Below the pieces are notes generated by a model. It did not search any database, was not told the origin of the DNA, and was given only the letters and a program-made list of their open reading frames with translations. The translations under genes and the position numbers were made by a program. Below, one piece after another: positions 15,258 through 23,398 of a stretch of DNA of 64,000 nt. The stretch is from WHSW01 sp963729075 (GTDB lineage Bacteria; Actinomycetota; Thermoleophilia; Solirubrobacterales; 70-9): assembly GCA_963729075.1 (NCBI GenBank), contig CAVSMU010000003.1, positions 310,001-374,000 on the forward strand, in the 5' to 3' direction. The first letter of the stretch is position 1. Every line of letters begins with the position of its first letter.

Positions 15258-15882
15258 TCACTTCTTCGAGTTGGCGATGGCGTCGCTGGCCTTCTGGACC
15301 TGCGCCGCGACCTGACCGACGCTCTCGCTGCGCTCCGCGACCTGGCCGGCCGCGCTGCCGATCGTCTTCAATGCCGAGTCCGGCTTGGGCATGCTGATCT
15401 TCGGGGCCTTGACCTTCGGCATCTTCACGCTTGGCTTGGGTATGCGTGCGAGCACGCCCTTCCGTTGCTTGGTGCGGCTCAGCGCGACCCCGCCCGCAAG
15501 CCCGAGCAGCGCGGCTCCGCCGGCTGCGGCCGGAACCTTTGCCTTGTCAGCGAACGCCGCCAGCTTCGACTTGTCGCTGCCGTCGCGGCTCGCCGACCCG
15601 CCGGAACTCGACTTCTTCGAAGCGCCGGAACTCGACTTCTTCGACGTCTGCTGACCTCCGCTCGCGGGACGGCGCTGACTCGACGGACGCTTGCTGCTGC
15701 TGCTGCTGCTGCTGCTCGACGGACGCTGCTGCTGCTGCTGCTGCCTGCTAGCTGCGGCCCGACGAGGACCGCTTGCTCTGGCTCTGCGCACTCGCGCCGT
15801 TACGGCTCTTCGAGGCCGTCGACGACCGGCTATTCGAACTCTTGGTCTTGGATCGCGTGCTGCCGGCCTTTGTCTGGGCCAT
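15258..15882 (-). CDS. Low-complexity basic protein, first gene of the repeat-protein operon (frameshifted)
   Basis: ATG 15882 has a strong RBS (AAGGAGG, 7 bases upstream) and begins MAQTKAGSTRSKTKSS. That frame meets a stop at 15748-15750, while the continuation SRQQQQQQRPSSSSS is open in the next frame down to 15258. One extra base at about 15749 joins them. The full product is about 207 residues: a Ser/Lys/Gln-rich disordered head, a short hydrophobic segment (AAAGGAALLGLAGGVALS) that could be a membrane helix, then Lys/Pro-rich repeats (PKPSVKMPKVKAPKISMPKP) and a C-terminal helix (SVGQVAAQVQKASDAIANSK). Head and composition match the start of the 535-residue protein. Function unknown. 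Confidence 0.65.
15691..15743 (-). repeat. CAG/CTG trinucleotide runs
   Basis: Two runs of CTG on the plus strand (about 8 and 6 units), separated by CGACGGACG, encode the poly-Ser and poly-Gln tracts of the first operon protein. Slippage here could account for length variation and for the nearby frameshift. Confidence 0.7.
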
Positions 15883-16110
15883 GAGCAGGCCTCCTTGCTC
15901 GTTCTTGGGGTGCCCGGGAGCCTCCCGGCCTTATGCCTTATGCCTTGACCTACCCGTGGCCAGGTCTGTGAATCTGGCAGCGGCGGAAAGCCGCGCAGAG
16001 GCCGAGAAATCGTCCGCATGATCCAGTGACCGGTCATCCGGTCGGTCCTCAACCGTCTCGTCCGCCTGGCGCAGTTGCAAGAAGTTTGGCGGCCGGAGCG
16101 CCGAGGCCGC

Positions 16111-16917
16111 TCAGCGGCCCTTCCAGTCCGGCTTGCGCTTCTCGGCGAAGGCGCGGATCCCCTCGCGGAAGTCCTCGGAGGCGAAGCACGACTCGCGCAG
16201 CTCGATCAGCTCGCGCTCCTGGTCGGGCGTCAGTCGCGGGAACCGGGCGAGGGTCTCGATCGCGCGCTTGTTCCCGGTCATCGAGAGCGGGGCGTTCGCG
16301 GCGATCTCTTCCGCAAGGCCGAGCGATGCGGCCTCGACCTCGTCGTCGGGGACGACCTCGTTGACGAGCCCGATCTCACCGGCGCGCTCGGCGCTCAGGT
16401 TACGCCCGGTCAGGAAGAGCTCCCGCGTCCGCGCGACGCCGATCACGTCGATGAAACGCTCGAGGCCGGTGTGCCCGTAGATCAGGCCGAGCTTCGCCGG
16501 CGGCATGCCGAGCTTGGCGCCGGCCGCGCAGACGCGGAGGTCGCAGCGCACGGCGAGCTCGAGCCCACCGCCCAGACAGTGGCCGTTGATCGCAGCCAGC
16601 ACCGGATACGGATGGGCGCTGACCGCCTCCATCGCTGCGTGGAACGGATGCGCGACGAGGGCCTCCGCGTCGCGCTCCAAGGTCTGGTCGGGGATCGCGC
16701 CGATGTCGTAGCCGGCCGAGAACGCACGGCCGGTGCCGGTGATCACGACGCACCGGGTCTCGATTCCCTCGGCGAGCTCGGGCAGGGTGGCCGCGAGCGC
16801 GTCGAGGACCTCATGGTCGAGCGGATTGCGCTTCTCGGGATTCGAGAGCGTCAGTCGGGCGACCGCCTCGGCGGGACGATCGAGGACCAACTTGCCGGAG
16901 GCGAGCGGCTCGCTCAT
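16111..16917 (-). CDS. Enoyl-CoA hydratase/isomerase family protein
   Basis: A 268-residue crotonase-fold enzyme. The oxyanion-hole segments are FSAGYDIGAI (about 65-74) and NGHCLGGGLELAVRCDLRV (about 108-126), with KLGMPPAKLGLIYGHTG following. The position of the second catalytic Glu of classical hydratases is occupied by HTG, so hydratase versus isomerase or other crotonase activity cannot be decided. The C-terminus FAEKRKPDWKGR is typical of the family. ATG 16917 is chosen; a GTG three codons upstream is possible. It follows the biotin carrier gene by 12 bases, so carrier and hydratase form an operon. Confidence 0.9.
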   Translation of the reverse strand: MSEPLASGKLVLDRPAEAVARLTLSNPEKRNPLDHEVLDALAATLPELAEGIETRCVVITGTGRAFSAGYDIGAIPDQTLERDAEALVAHPFHAAMEAVSAHPYPVLAAINGHCLGGGLELAVRCDLRVCAAGAKLGMPPAKLGLIYGHTGLERFIDVIGVARTRELFLTGRNLSAERAGEIGLVNEVVPDDEVEAASLGLAEEIAANAPLSMTGNKRAIETLARFPRLTPDQERELIELRESCFASEDFREGIRAFAEKRKPDWKGR

Positions 16918-16929
16918 CGCCCGCACCGG

Positions 16930-17142
16930 CTACTCGAGCACGACCAGCACGTCACCTTCCTGGACGCTCTGGCCCTCCTTGCAGCGGATCTCCTTGACCG
17001 TGCCGTCGTCCTCGACCTCGACCGGCATCTCCATCTTCATCGACTCGAGGATGACCACGGTGTCCCCGTCCGCGACCTCGTCGCCGACCTCGACCTCGAT
17101 CTTCCAGACGGTGCCGGTGATATGTGCCTCAACGTCTGCCAT
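16930..17142 (-). CDS. Small biotin/lipoyl carrier protein
   Basis: A stand-alone 70-residue biotinyl domain. The biotinylation motif ESMKMEMPV (Lys in MKM) is central, with the usual GDEVADGDTVVIL and GQSVQEGDVLVVLE hairpins on either side. It would be charged by biotin ligase and serve as the carboxyl carrier for an acyl-CoA carboxylase; a matching carboxyltransferase lies at 39357-41003, but no biotin carboxylase is in the window. ATG 17142 is preceded by a TATTCT -10-like box 11 bases upstream. It is the first gene of a pair with the enoyl-CoA hydratase. Confidence 0.92.
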   Translation of the reverse strand: MADVEAHITGTVWKIEVEVGDEVADGDTVVILESMKMEMPVEVEDDGTVKEIRCKEGQSVQEGDVLVVLE

Positions 17143-17159
17143 CGGCGGGCGGGAGAATA

Positions 17160-17174
17160 TCCGGCCGCGCCGGA
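17160..17174. promoter_or_regulatory. Palindrome between biotin carrier and glycosyltransferase genes
   Basis: TCCGGC-CGC-GCCGGA is a perfect 6-3-6 inverted repeat in the 35-base divergent gap. It could be an operator for either gene, or a chance GC-rich palindrome. Confidence 0.3.
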
Positions 17175-17177
17175 CCC

Positions 17178-17862
17178 ATGACGAACCTGCTCGTGATAGT
17201 CGCCGCCCGCAACGAGGCGGATCGGATTGGAGCGACCCTCGACTCGCTCGCGGCCGCCTTCCCGGGACGCCGAGCTCTGGGTCGCCGACGACGCGTCCGA
17301 CGACGGCACCGCCGGGGTCGCGCTCGCCCACGGCGCCCAGGTCGTGAGCCGCGGGCGCCCGCACGGCAAGGGCGCCAACATGACCGCGGCCGCCGAGGCG
17401 GCGCTCTCGTCGCAGGCGGGCGCGGCGGCCGAGCTGGCGCTCGTCTGCGACGGGGACCTCGGCGACTCGGCGGCGGCGCTGCCGCCGTTGGTCGAGACGG
17501 TCGCCCGCGGGGATGCCGACCTCGCGGTCGCCGCCTTCCGGCGCCGCGTCGGCGGCGGTTTCGGCGTCGCCCTGAGGGCCGCGCGCTGGGCGATCCGCAA
17601 TCGCTCCGGGTTCGAGGCCGCGGCGCCGATCTCGGGCCAGCGGGCGATGCGGGCCGAGGTCCTGCGCGCGGTGCTCCCGTTCGCCGCCGGCTACGGGATG
17701 GAGGTCGGGATGACCGTCGATGCCGTCCGCGCCGGCTACCGGCTGTCCGAGGTCGAGCTCAACCTCGAGCACCGGGCGACCGGGCGCACGCTCGGCGGCT
17801 TCGTCCACCGGGGCCGCCAGCTGCGCGACTTCGCCCGCGCGTGGTGGGCCCGCCGGCGCTGA
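17178..17862 (+). CDS. Glycosyltransferase family 2 (frameshifted)
   Basis: A GT-A fold glycosyltransferase. The N-terminus (NLLVIVAARNEADRIGATLD) is in one frame from ATG 17178. The nucleotide-binding part ELWVADDASDDGT and the remainder (GKGANMTAAAEAAL, LVCDGDLGDS with the DxD-type aspartates, ISGQRAMRAEVL) continue in the next frame to 17862. The shift lies at about 17265, within CCGGGACGCC, and one inserted or two missing bases explain it. The full product is about 227 residues without membrane helices, resembling dolichyl-phosphate-mannose-synthase-like GT2 enzymes, with a conserved VELNLEHRATGRT C-terminal segment. Acceptor and donor are unknown. It is probably intact in the organism. 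Confidence 0.75.
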
Positions 17863-17962
17863 GCGTGCCGACCGGGTCTTTCGGGCCTGGACGATTCACA
17901 CGCCCGGATACGGGCAAACGGATACCGAGGAAAGAATCGAGGGCGCCGCCAAGGAGATCGAG

Positions 17963-18409
17963 ATGGAACGAGGGGCGAGCGCGGAGCCGATTGCTCCGCA
18001 GCCGAACGAGACCAATGACGAGAGATCGATCAAGGAGCTGATCGAGCAGCTCGGCGAACAGACCCAGGTTCTCGCGCGCAAGGAGGTCGAGCTGGCCAAG
18101 GCCGAGGTGACCGAGAAGGGCAAGCGGCTGGGGGTCGGGGCGGGCGCCTTCGGCGCCGCCGGGATCATCGGCTTGTTCGCGTTCGGCGCGCTTACGGCGG
18201 CATTTGTGCTGCTGCTGGCCACTGCCGTCGACGCCTGGGTCGCGGCACTGATCGTCGCCGCCGTTTACGCCGCAATCGCCGGAATCGCCGCTCTGGTCGG
18301 GCGAGGCCAGGTACAGCGCGGCACCCCGCCGGTGCCCGAGATGGCGATCGATTCGACCAAAGAGGACGTGGAGACAGTGAAGCGCAGCGCGAGGGAGGGA
18401 CACGCATGA
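17963..18409 (+). CDS. Holin-like (DUF1469, Phage_holin_3_6) membrane protein
   Basis: A 148-residue protein. Residues 20-60 form a charged helix (SIKELIEQLGEQTQVLARKE, ELAKAEVTEKG), followed by two membrane spans at about 65-85 and 95-118 separated by a short turn, and a polar tail. This is the usual layout of the actinobacterial 'phage holin family/DUF1469' proteins, which are chromosomal envelope proteins and not phage genes. It begins a four-gene module with DUF3618, DUF4235 and YihY proteins, each start overlapping or close to the previous stop. A paralogue lies at 50945-51484. Confidence 0.85.
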   Translation: MERGASAEPIAPQPNETNDERSIKELIEQLGEQTQVLARKEVELAKAEVTEKGKRLGVGAGAFGAAGIIGLFAFGALTAAFVLLLATAVDAWVAALIVAAVYAAIAGIAALVGRGQVQRGTPPVPEMAIDSTKEDVETVKRSAREGHA

Positions 18410-18760
18410 ACCCCGAGGACGACAGGGCGGCGAGTCCCGCCGCCGACGCGGCCGTCGAGAGCGAGAAATCGACGCGCACACCGGAGGAAATCGAAGCCGA
18501 GATCGAAGCCACGCGCGAGGAGCTCGGCGAGACGGTTTCCGCACTGGCCGAGAAGGCCGACGTCAAGGGCCAGGCCCAGCGCAAGGTCGAGGAGACGAAG
18601 CGGAAGGCCCAGGCAAACCTCTCCGGGGCGTCCGAGACCGCCCGGGAGCTCGCTGTGACGTGCTCCCGAGCGCGCGAAGGAGAACCCGCTTCCGCTCGCG
18701 ATCGCCGCGGGCGCGATCGGGCTGGCGGCGATCGTCTGGCTGCGCCGCCGGCGCCGCTAG
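18406..18760 (+). CDS. DUF3618 family membrane-anchored protein (frameshifted)
   Basis: The frame starts at ATG 18406, overlapping the holin-like gene by four bases. It carries the DUF3618 signature RTPEEIEAEIEATREELGET, followed by a Lys/Gln-rich helix. The expected C-terminal membrane anchor (LAIAAGAIGLAAIVWLRRRR, stop TAG 18758) is in another frame, so a one-base insertion lies at about 18655-18665. Without the repair the frame runs on through the DUF4235 gene. The corrected product is about 118 residues with one C-terminal span. The family is thought to be envelope-associated; its function is unknown. Confidence 0.7.
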
Positions 18761-18768
18761 GGGACACG

Positions 18769-19047
18769 ATGGGCAAGGTCCTCTTCACTCCGGTGAGCAT
18801 CGTCAGCGGCCTGCTCGCAGGGCTGATCGCGTCGAAGCTCTTCGAGTTCATCTGGGGCCGGATCGCCAAGCAGGAGGCGCCCGAGCCCGAGCATCGCGAG
18901 GTCTCGTGGCCGGCGCTGCTGATCGCGATGACGGTCGAGGGGGCGATCTTCCGGCTCGTCCGCGGCGTGGTCAACCACGGGGCCCGGGTCGCGTTCTACC
19001 GCGCCACCGGGTCATGGCCGGGCGAGGAGAAGCCGGATACGACATGA
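18769..19047 (+). CDS. DUF4235 domain membrane protein
   Basis: A 92-residue protein with an N-terminal span (TPVSIVSGLLAGLIASKLF), a conserved FEFIWGRI segment, and a second amphipathic or membrane helix (WPALLIAMTVEGAIFRLVRG). This is the DUF4235 layout. ATG 18769 follows the DUF3618 stop by 8 bases, and the stop overlaps the YihY start (ATGA). A shorter DUF4235-like protein of 44 residues occurs at 50814-50948 in the second copy of this module. Confidence 0.85.
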   Translation: MGKVLFTPVSIVSGLLAGLIASKLFEFIWGRIAKQEAPEPEHREVSWPALLIAMTVEGAIFRLVRGVVNHGARVAFYRATGSWPGEEKPDTT

Positions 19048-20075
19048 CCGACTCGAGGACGAAGACCGAGCGCTCGAACGGCCCCTCGGGCCGCGATCCG
19101 TGGGCCGAGAAGGGGGTCGCGGGCGCCCCGCGCGCCGACTACGCCCCCGAGGGCACCGACACTCGCGAGGGCCTGTGGCCCACGCTCAAGCGCACCGCCC
19201 TCGAGTTCAAGGAGGACAACCTGGCCGATTGGGCGGCGGCGCTCACCTATTACGGCCTCCTCTCGCTGTTTCCGGCGCTGATCGCGCTCGTCTCGATCCT
19301 CGGGCTGTTCGGGGATCCGCAGACGACTACACGGCAGATCACCGACATCGTCACGCAGATCGGCCCGAGCTCGGCCGCGGATACGTTCTCCGGCCCGATC
19401 GAGTCGATCACCTCGAGCCAGAGCACCGCCGGGATCATGTTCGTAGCCGGGCTCGCGGTCGCGCTCTGGTCGGCTTCGAACTACGTCGGCGCCTTCATGC
19501 GCGCCTCGAACATCGCCTGGGAGACGCCCGAGGGACGCTCGTTCTTCAAGCTGCGTCCGCTTCAGATCCTCGTCACGCTGGCGATGGTGATCATGCTCGC
19601 CCTCGTGGCCTTGGCGCTTGTGCTCACCGGTCCGGTCGTCGACGCGGTTGGCGGCGCGATCGGGGTCGGGGACACGGCGCTTCAGATCTGGGACATCGCC
19701 AAGTGGCCGGTCCTGCTCGGGGTCGTGATCCTGATGTTCTCGATTCTGTACTACGCGACGCCGAACGTGAAGGTGCCGGGCTTTCGTTGGGTCACTCCTG
19801 GTAGCGCGTTCGCGGTGATCGTCTGGCTGATCGCGTCCGCGCTCTTCGCCTTGTACGTCGCCAACTTCGGCGCCTACGACAAGACCTATGGAGCACTCGG
19901 CGGCGTCATCACCGTGCTCGTCTGGATGTGGATCACCAACCTCGCGCTGCTCTTCGGCGTCGAGCTCAACGCCGAGCGCGAGCGCAGCCGCGAGCTCGGC
20001 GAGGGAGTGCCGCGCGCCGAGCGCGAGATCCAGCTCGAGCCGCGCGACGAGCCCACGGACAAGCGCACCACCTGA
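19044..20075 (+). CDS. YihY/BrkB family membrane protein
   Basis: A 343-residue polytopic protein of the YihY (UPF0761/'virulence factor BrkB') family. An N-terminal polar region of about 45 residues precedes six predicted spans; conserved motifs are DWAAALTYYGLLSLFPALIA, NAERERSREL at the end, and VPGFRWVTPGSAFAVIVWL in the second half. The family is widespread in actinobacteria; its transport or envelope role is not established. It closes the holin-DUF3618-DUF4235-YihY operon. The C-terminus is charged and cytoplasmic. Confidence 0.92.
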   Translation: MTDSRTKTERSNGPSGRDPWAEKGVAGAPRADYAPEGTDTREGLWPTLKRTALEFKEDNLADWAAALTYYGLLSLFPALIALVSILGLFGDPQTTTRQITDIVTQIGPSSAADTFSGPIESITSSQSTAGIMFVAGLAVALWSASNYVGAFMRASNIAWETPEGRSFFKLRPLQILVTLAMVIMLALVALALVLTGPVVDAVGGAIGVGDTALQIWDIAKWPVLLGVVILMFSILYYATPNVKVPGFRWVTPGSAFAVIVWLIASALFALYVANFGAYDKTYGALGGVITVLVWMWITNLALLFGVELNAERERSRELGEGVPRAEREIQLEPRDEPTDKRTT

Positions 20076-20123
20076 CCCGTCGGCCCGCCGCCGCTCGCGA
20101 GCGGCGCCGCGGGCCCGAGCGTT

Positions 20124-20129
20124 TAGCCT
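20124..20129 (+). promoter_or_regulatory. -10 box of glpK
   Basis: TAGCCT lies 7 bases before GTG 20137, with no RBS. This indicates a leaderless start. Confidence 0.45.
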
Positions 20130-20136
20130 GGCGCGC

Positions 20137-21622
20137 GTGATCCTCGCCATCGATCAGGGCACCACCGGCACGACCTGCCTCGTCTTCGACCGCGACGGGA
20201 GAATCCGAGGTCGCGCCTACAGCGAGTTCCGCCAGCACTTTCCGCGCCCGGGCTGGGTCGAGCACGACGCGACGGAGATCTGGGAGGTGACCAAGCGGGT
20301 CGCATCGCACGCGCTCGCCGACGCGAAGGGGGATCCGGCGAGCCTCGACGCGATCGGGATCACCAACCAGCGGGAGACCGTGGTCGCCTGGGATCCCGAG
20401 ACGGGCGAGCCGGTCCACAACGCGCTCGTCTGGCAGGACCGGCGCACGGCGGCGCGCTGCGACGAGTTGCGCGAGGCTGGGACACGAGCCGCTCGTCCGC
20501 GAGCGCACCGGGCTCGTGCTCGACCCGTACTTCTCGGGGACCAAGATCGAGTGGCTGCTGCGCAACGTCGACGCGGCACGCGAGGCGGTGTTCGGCACGA
20601 TCGACTCCTGGCTCGTGTTCAAGCTCACGGGCCGCCACGCCACGGATCTCACGAACGCGTCGCGCACGATGCTGTTCGACATCCGCGAGCTGCGGTGGGA
20701 CCCGGAGCTGTGCGAGCTGCTCGGCGTCGACCCGGGACGGCTGCCCGAGCCCCTGCCGTCGGCCCACGCCTACGGGACGACCTCGGAGTTCGGGGGCGAG
20801 GTCCCCGTCGCAGGGATCGCCGGCGACCAGCAGGCGGCGCTCTTCGGCCAGGCGTGCCAGGACGCTGGGATGGCGAAGAACACGTACGGGACCGGCAGCT
20901 TCGTGCTGCTCAACGCCGGCCGGACGATGCCCGAGCCCAGCGACGGCCTGCTGACGACGATCGCCTGGGGGCTCGAGGACGAGACCGACTACGCGCTCGA
21001 GGCTGCCGTCTTCGTCACCGGCGCCGCGGTGCAGTGGCTGCGCGACGGCCTCGGGATCGTCGCCGAGGCCGCCGAGACCGAGGGCATGGCCGCGTCGCTC
21101 GAGTCAAACGACGACGTCTTCTTCGTGCCGGCGCTCACCGGCCTCGGCTCGCCCCACTGGGACCCGTACGCCAGGGGCACGATCGTCGGCCTCACCCGCG
21201 GCACGACCCGCGCTCACCTCGCCCGCGCGGCCCTCGAGGGGATCGCCTATCAGACGGTTGATGCCGTCCGCGCCCAGGAGCGCGCCGCCGGGGCCGAGCT
21301 CTCGGAGCTGCGCGCCGACGGGGGCGCCGTCGCGAATCGCTGGCTGATGCAGTTTCAGGCCGACGTCCTCGGCGCGCCGGTGATCCTCCCCGAGATCGCC
21401 GAGACCACGGCTCTGGGCGCCGCCTACCTGGCCGGGATCGGGGCGGGCTTCTGGGATCGCGACGAGGTCGCGGGGATGTGGGGCGAGGCATCCCGGTACG
21501 AGCCGCGGATGGCCGAGGCCGAGCGCGCCGACCTCGTCGGCCGCTGGCACGAGGCCGTCGAGCGCGCGAAGGGCTGGGCACGGTCGGAGGCAACGGGTAC
21601 CGATCCTGATCCGAACCCGTAA
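20137..21622 (+). CDS. glpK: Glycerol kinase (frameshifted)
   Basis: FGGY-family kinase making sn-glycerol 3-phosphate from glycerol and ATP. The N-terminus (ILAIDQGTTGTTCLVFDRDG, phosphate loop 1) starts at GTG 20137. The frame is correct through DELREAG and then breaks; GHEPLVRERTGLVLDPYFSG resumes one base later, so the A at 20482 is an extra base. The rest is canonical: TIDSWLVFKL, GIAGDQQAALFGQ, YGTGSFVLLN and the ADP-binding LRADGGAVANRWLMQ. The corrected length is about 494 residues, normal for GlpK. A real pseudogene is possible but unlikely given the conservation on both sides. The next gene, a glycerolipid acyltransferase, is a fitting neighbour. Confidence 0.85.
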
Positions 21623-21678
21623 CTCACGGGTAGGAGGGGGGTAGGACCCGATGCCGGTGCGCCGGCGAGCCATCACCC

Positions 21679-22467
21679 ATGTCCGATCTCAAGCCGCAGC
21701 GATACGAGGAGAGCCGTCCCCCGGAGGAGTTCCAGCACCTGCACGAATGGGCGCGCACCCACGACGCGGGCTGGACCTACGACCTGGTCCGCATGCTCGT
21801 CACCCCCGTCGCGCTCTTCCTATACAGGACCCGCGGGATCTCGGTCGCCAACGTGCCCATCGACGGGCCGGTGATCCTGGCTCCGAACCACTTCTCGAAC
21901 ATGGACCACTTCTTCGCCGGCGTCTACATCCGGCGCAGGATCAGGTTCATGGCCAAGTCGCAGATGTTCGGCCAGAACGCGATCCTCGACTACATCTACC
22001 GGGTCGGCGGGGTGTTCCCCGTGATGCGCGGCCACCACGACGAGGACACCTTCATCACCGCCCACTCGATCCTCGACCGCGGCGGCTGCGTCCTCATGTA
22101 CGCGGAGGGCGGACGCTCCCGCACCGGCGGCCTCGGCGAGCCGAAGGCCGGCGTTGGCCGGCTGGCGCTCGAGTCCGGGGTCCCCGTCGTCCCGGTCGCG
22201 ATCCACGGATCACGCGGCGTACGTGGCTGGAAGCGCCTCTCGTTTCCCAAGGTCACCGTCCAGTACGGCGATCCGCTGGCCTTCGACGTCGTCGAGCAGC
22301 CGACCCGTGAGCAGCAGTACGAGGCCTCCACGGAGGTGTTCGATCGGGTCAAGACGATGTACAGCGCCCTCGACGAGCGCGGCCGGTCGAGCGTGATCAA
22401 GTCGTTGCGCGAGGGTGCCGCCGACGCGGTCGCCGGCGCCTCGACGCGCACCGAGCCCTACTCGTAA
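21679..22467 (+). CDS. 1-acyl-sn-glycerol-3-phosphate acyltransferase family (PlsC-like)
   Basis: A 262-residue acyltransferase. The catalytic NHxxxxD motif appears as NHFSNMDH at about residues 74-81, the glycerophosphate-binding block as YAEGGRSRTGGLGEPKAG (EGxRS type), and block IV as VPVVPVAIHGS. A hydrophobic N-terminal stretch (MLVTPVALFLY) probably lies at the membrane surface. Such enzymes acylate lysophosphatidate in phospholipid synthesis. It follows glpK by 56 bases, suggesting glycerolipid metabolism. The 3' end overlaps the convergent metallo-hydrolase gene by 10 bases. Confidence 0.9.
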   Translation: MSDLKPQRYEESRPPEEFQHLHEWARTHDAGWTYDLVRMLVTPVALFLYRTRGISVANVPIDGPVILAPNHFSNMDHFFAGVYIRRRIRFMAKSQMFGQNAILDYIYRVGGVFPVMRGHHDEDTFITAHSILDRGGCVLMYAEGGRSRTGGLGEPKAGVGRLALESGVPVVPVAIHGSRGVRGWKRLSFPKVTVQYGDPLAFDVVEQPTREQQYEASTEVFDRVKTMYSALDERGRSSVIKSLREGAADAVAGASTRTEPYS

Positions 22468-23363
22468 CGCTGCTCGAGCAGCTCCCAGTGATCCGGGTCG
22501 TGTCCCGGGATGATCACCGCCTGCGGGTACTGGCGCGCGAACAGGCGCAGCTCCTGCGCTGAGCGGCGCCAGGTGTGACGGTCCAGCGGGCGCGGTGGCT
22601 CCGGGGCGTCGTTCAGCTGGCCGATCGTGTAGATCGCGTCGCCCGCGATCACCAGGTCGCGATCCCGCAGCCGGCAGATCACCGACTGGTGGCCCGCGCT
22701 GTGGCCGGGGGTCGAGGCCAGGCGCACGCTTCCGTCGCCGAAGAGGTCGAACGTGCGGCCGAAGGTGGAGTACGAGCTCACCCGGCCGGAGTCGTAGCTG
22801 AGCGTGCGATATTCGAAGGCGTAGTCGTAGTGCGCATGGCGGTAGCCGTGCATGAACGGCCGGCTCTCGGTCGTCGCGGCGATCCACTCGGCCTCGGTGA
22901 GCACGAAGGTGGCGCCCGGGAACTCCGACATGCCCGAGGCGTGGTCGAAGTGAAGGTGCGTCATCACCACGAGGCCGATCGACTTGGCGTCGATGCCGCG
23001 GGCGCGCAGCTGCGAGGGCAGGTCCTTGCCGGGCTCGAGCTCCGGCTTGGAGAAGTTGGCGACCAGCCGGCCGAGGTTCTCGGCGGGTCGCGACGCGATC
23101 GAGGGATGCAAGCCCGTGTCGACGAGGAACGGGCCGGCGGAGGGATGGTGGACGAGGAAGGCGGGAATCGGCAGCGCCAGCCACTGCGAGCGCGGGGTGC
23201 CGAGGCCGAGCATCCGCACGGTCGTGAACTGAGCGTTGCCCTCGATGAACCCGCGGGGCGCGTACATCCTCCCGCAGAGCAGTGGTTCGACCGCGACGGT
23301 CGCCCCCTCGAGCCCGCCCGCGAGCGGCGTGGTGAGCCGCCTGGTGTCCGTCTGGACCTTCAT
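22458..23363 (-). CDS. Metallo-beta-lactamase fold hydrolase (lactonase-like)
   Basis: A 301-residue MBL-fold protein with the metal motif THLHFDHASG (HxHxDH) near residue 140, the downstream ligands in TPGHSAGHQS and AGDAIYTIG, and the terminal histidine in IPGHDPDHW. This arrangement matches N-acyl-homoserine-lactonase-like enzymes of the AhlD/AttM group, but the substrate is not proven and general lactonase or esterase is equally possible. ATG 23363 is the only start near the conserved domain; the longer upstream frame overlaps the divergent SDR gene. The divergent gap is 35 bases. Confidence 0.88.
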   Translation of the reverse strand: MKVQTDTRRLTTPLAGGLEGATVAVEPLLCGRMYAPRGFIEGNAQFTTVRMLGLGTPRSQWLALPIPAFLVHHPSAGPFLVDTGLHPSIASRPAENLGRLVANFSKPELEPGKDLPSQLRARGIDAKSIGLVVMTHLHFDHASGMSEFPGATFVLTEAEWIAATTESRPFMHGYRHAHYDYAFEYRTLSYDSGRVSSYSTFGRTFDLFGDGSVRLASTPGHSAGHQSVICRLRDRDLVIAGDAIYTIGQLNDAPEPPRPLDRHTWRRSAQELRLFARQYPQAVIIPGHDPDHWELLEQRYE

Positions 23364-23384
23364 CGCCGCAGAACGGTAGCCCGA

Positions 23385-23390
23385 TAGGGT
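23385..23390 (+). promoter_or_regulatory. -10 box of the dienoyl-CoA-reductase-like SDR gene
   Basis: TAGGGT lies 8 bases before ATG 23399, with no RBS. A leaderless transcript is likely. Confidence 0.45.
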
Positions 23391-23398
23391 CCGCCGCG

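Noticed and set aside
15883..16110. Possible gene upstream of the repeat-protein operon
   Set aside because: No frame with a start signal; the gap holds the RBS of the first gene and otherwise nothing recognisable.
17963..18409. Holin-like protein as a sign of prophage
   Set aside because: This DUF1469 family is chromosomal in actinobacteria and is linked with DUF3618/DUF4235 genes; no phage structural, integrase or lysis genes are near.
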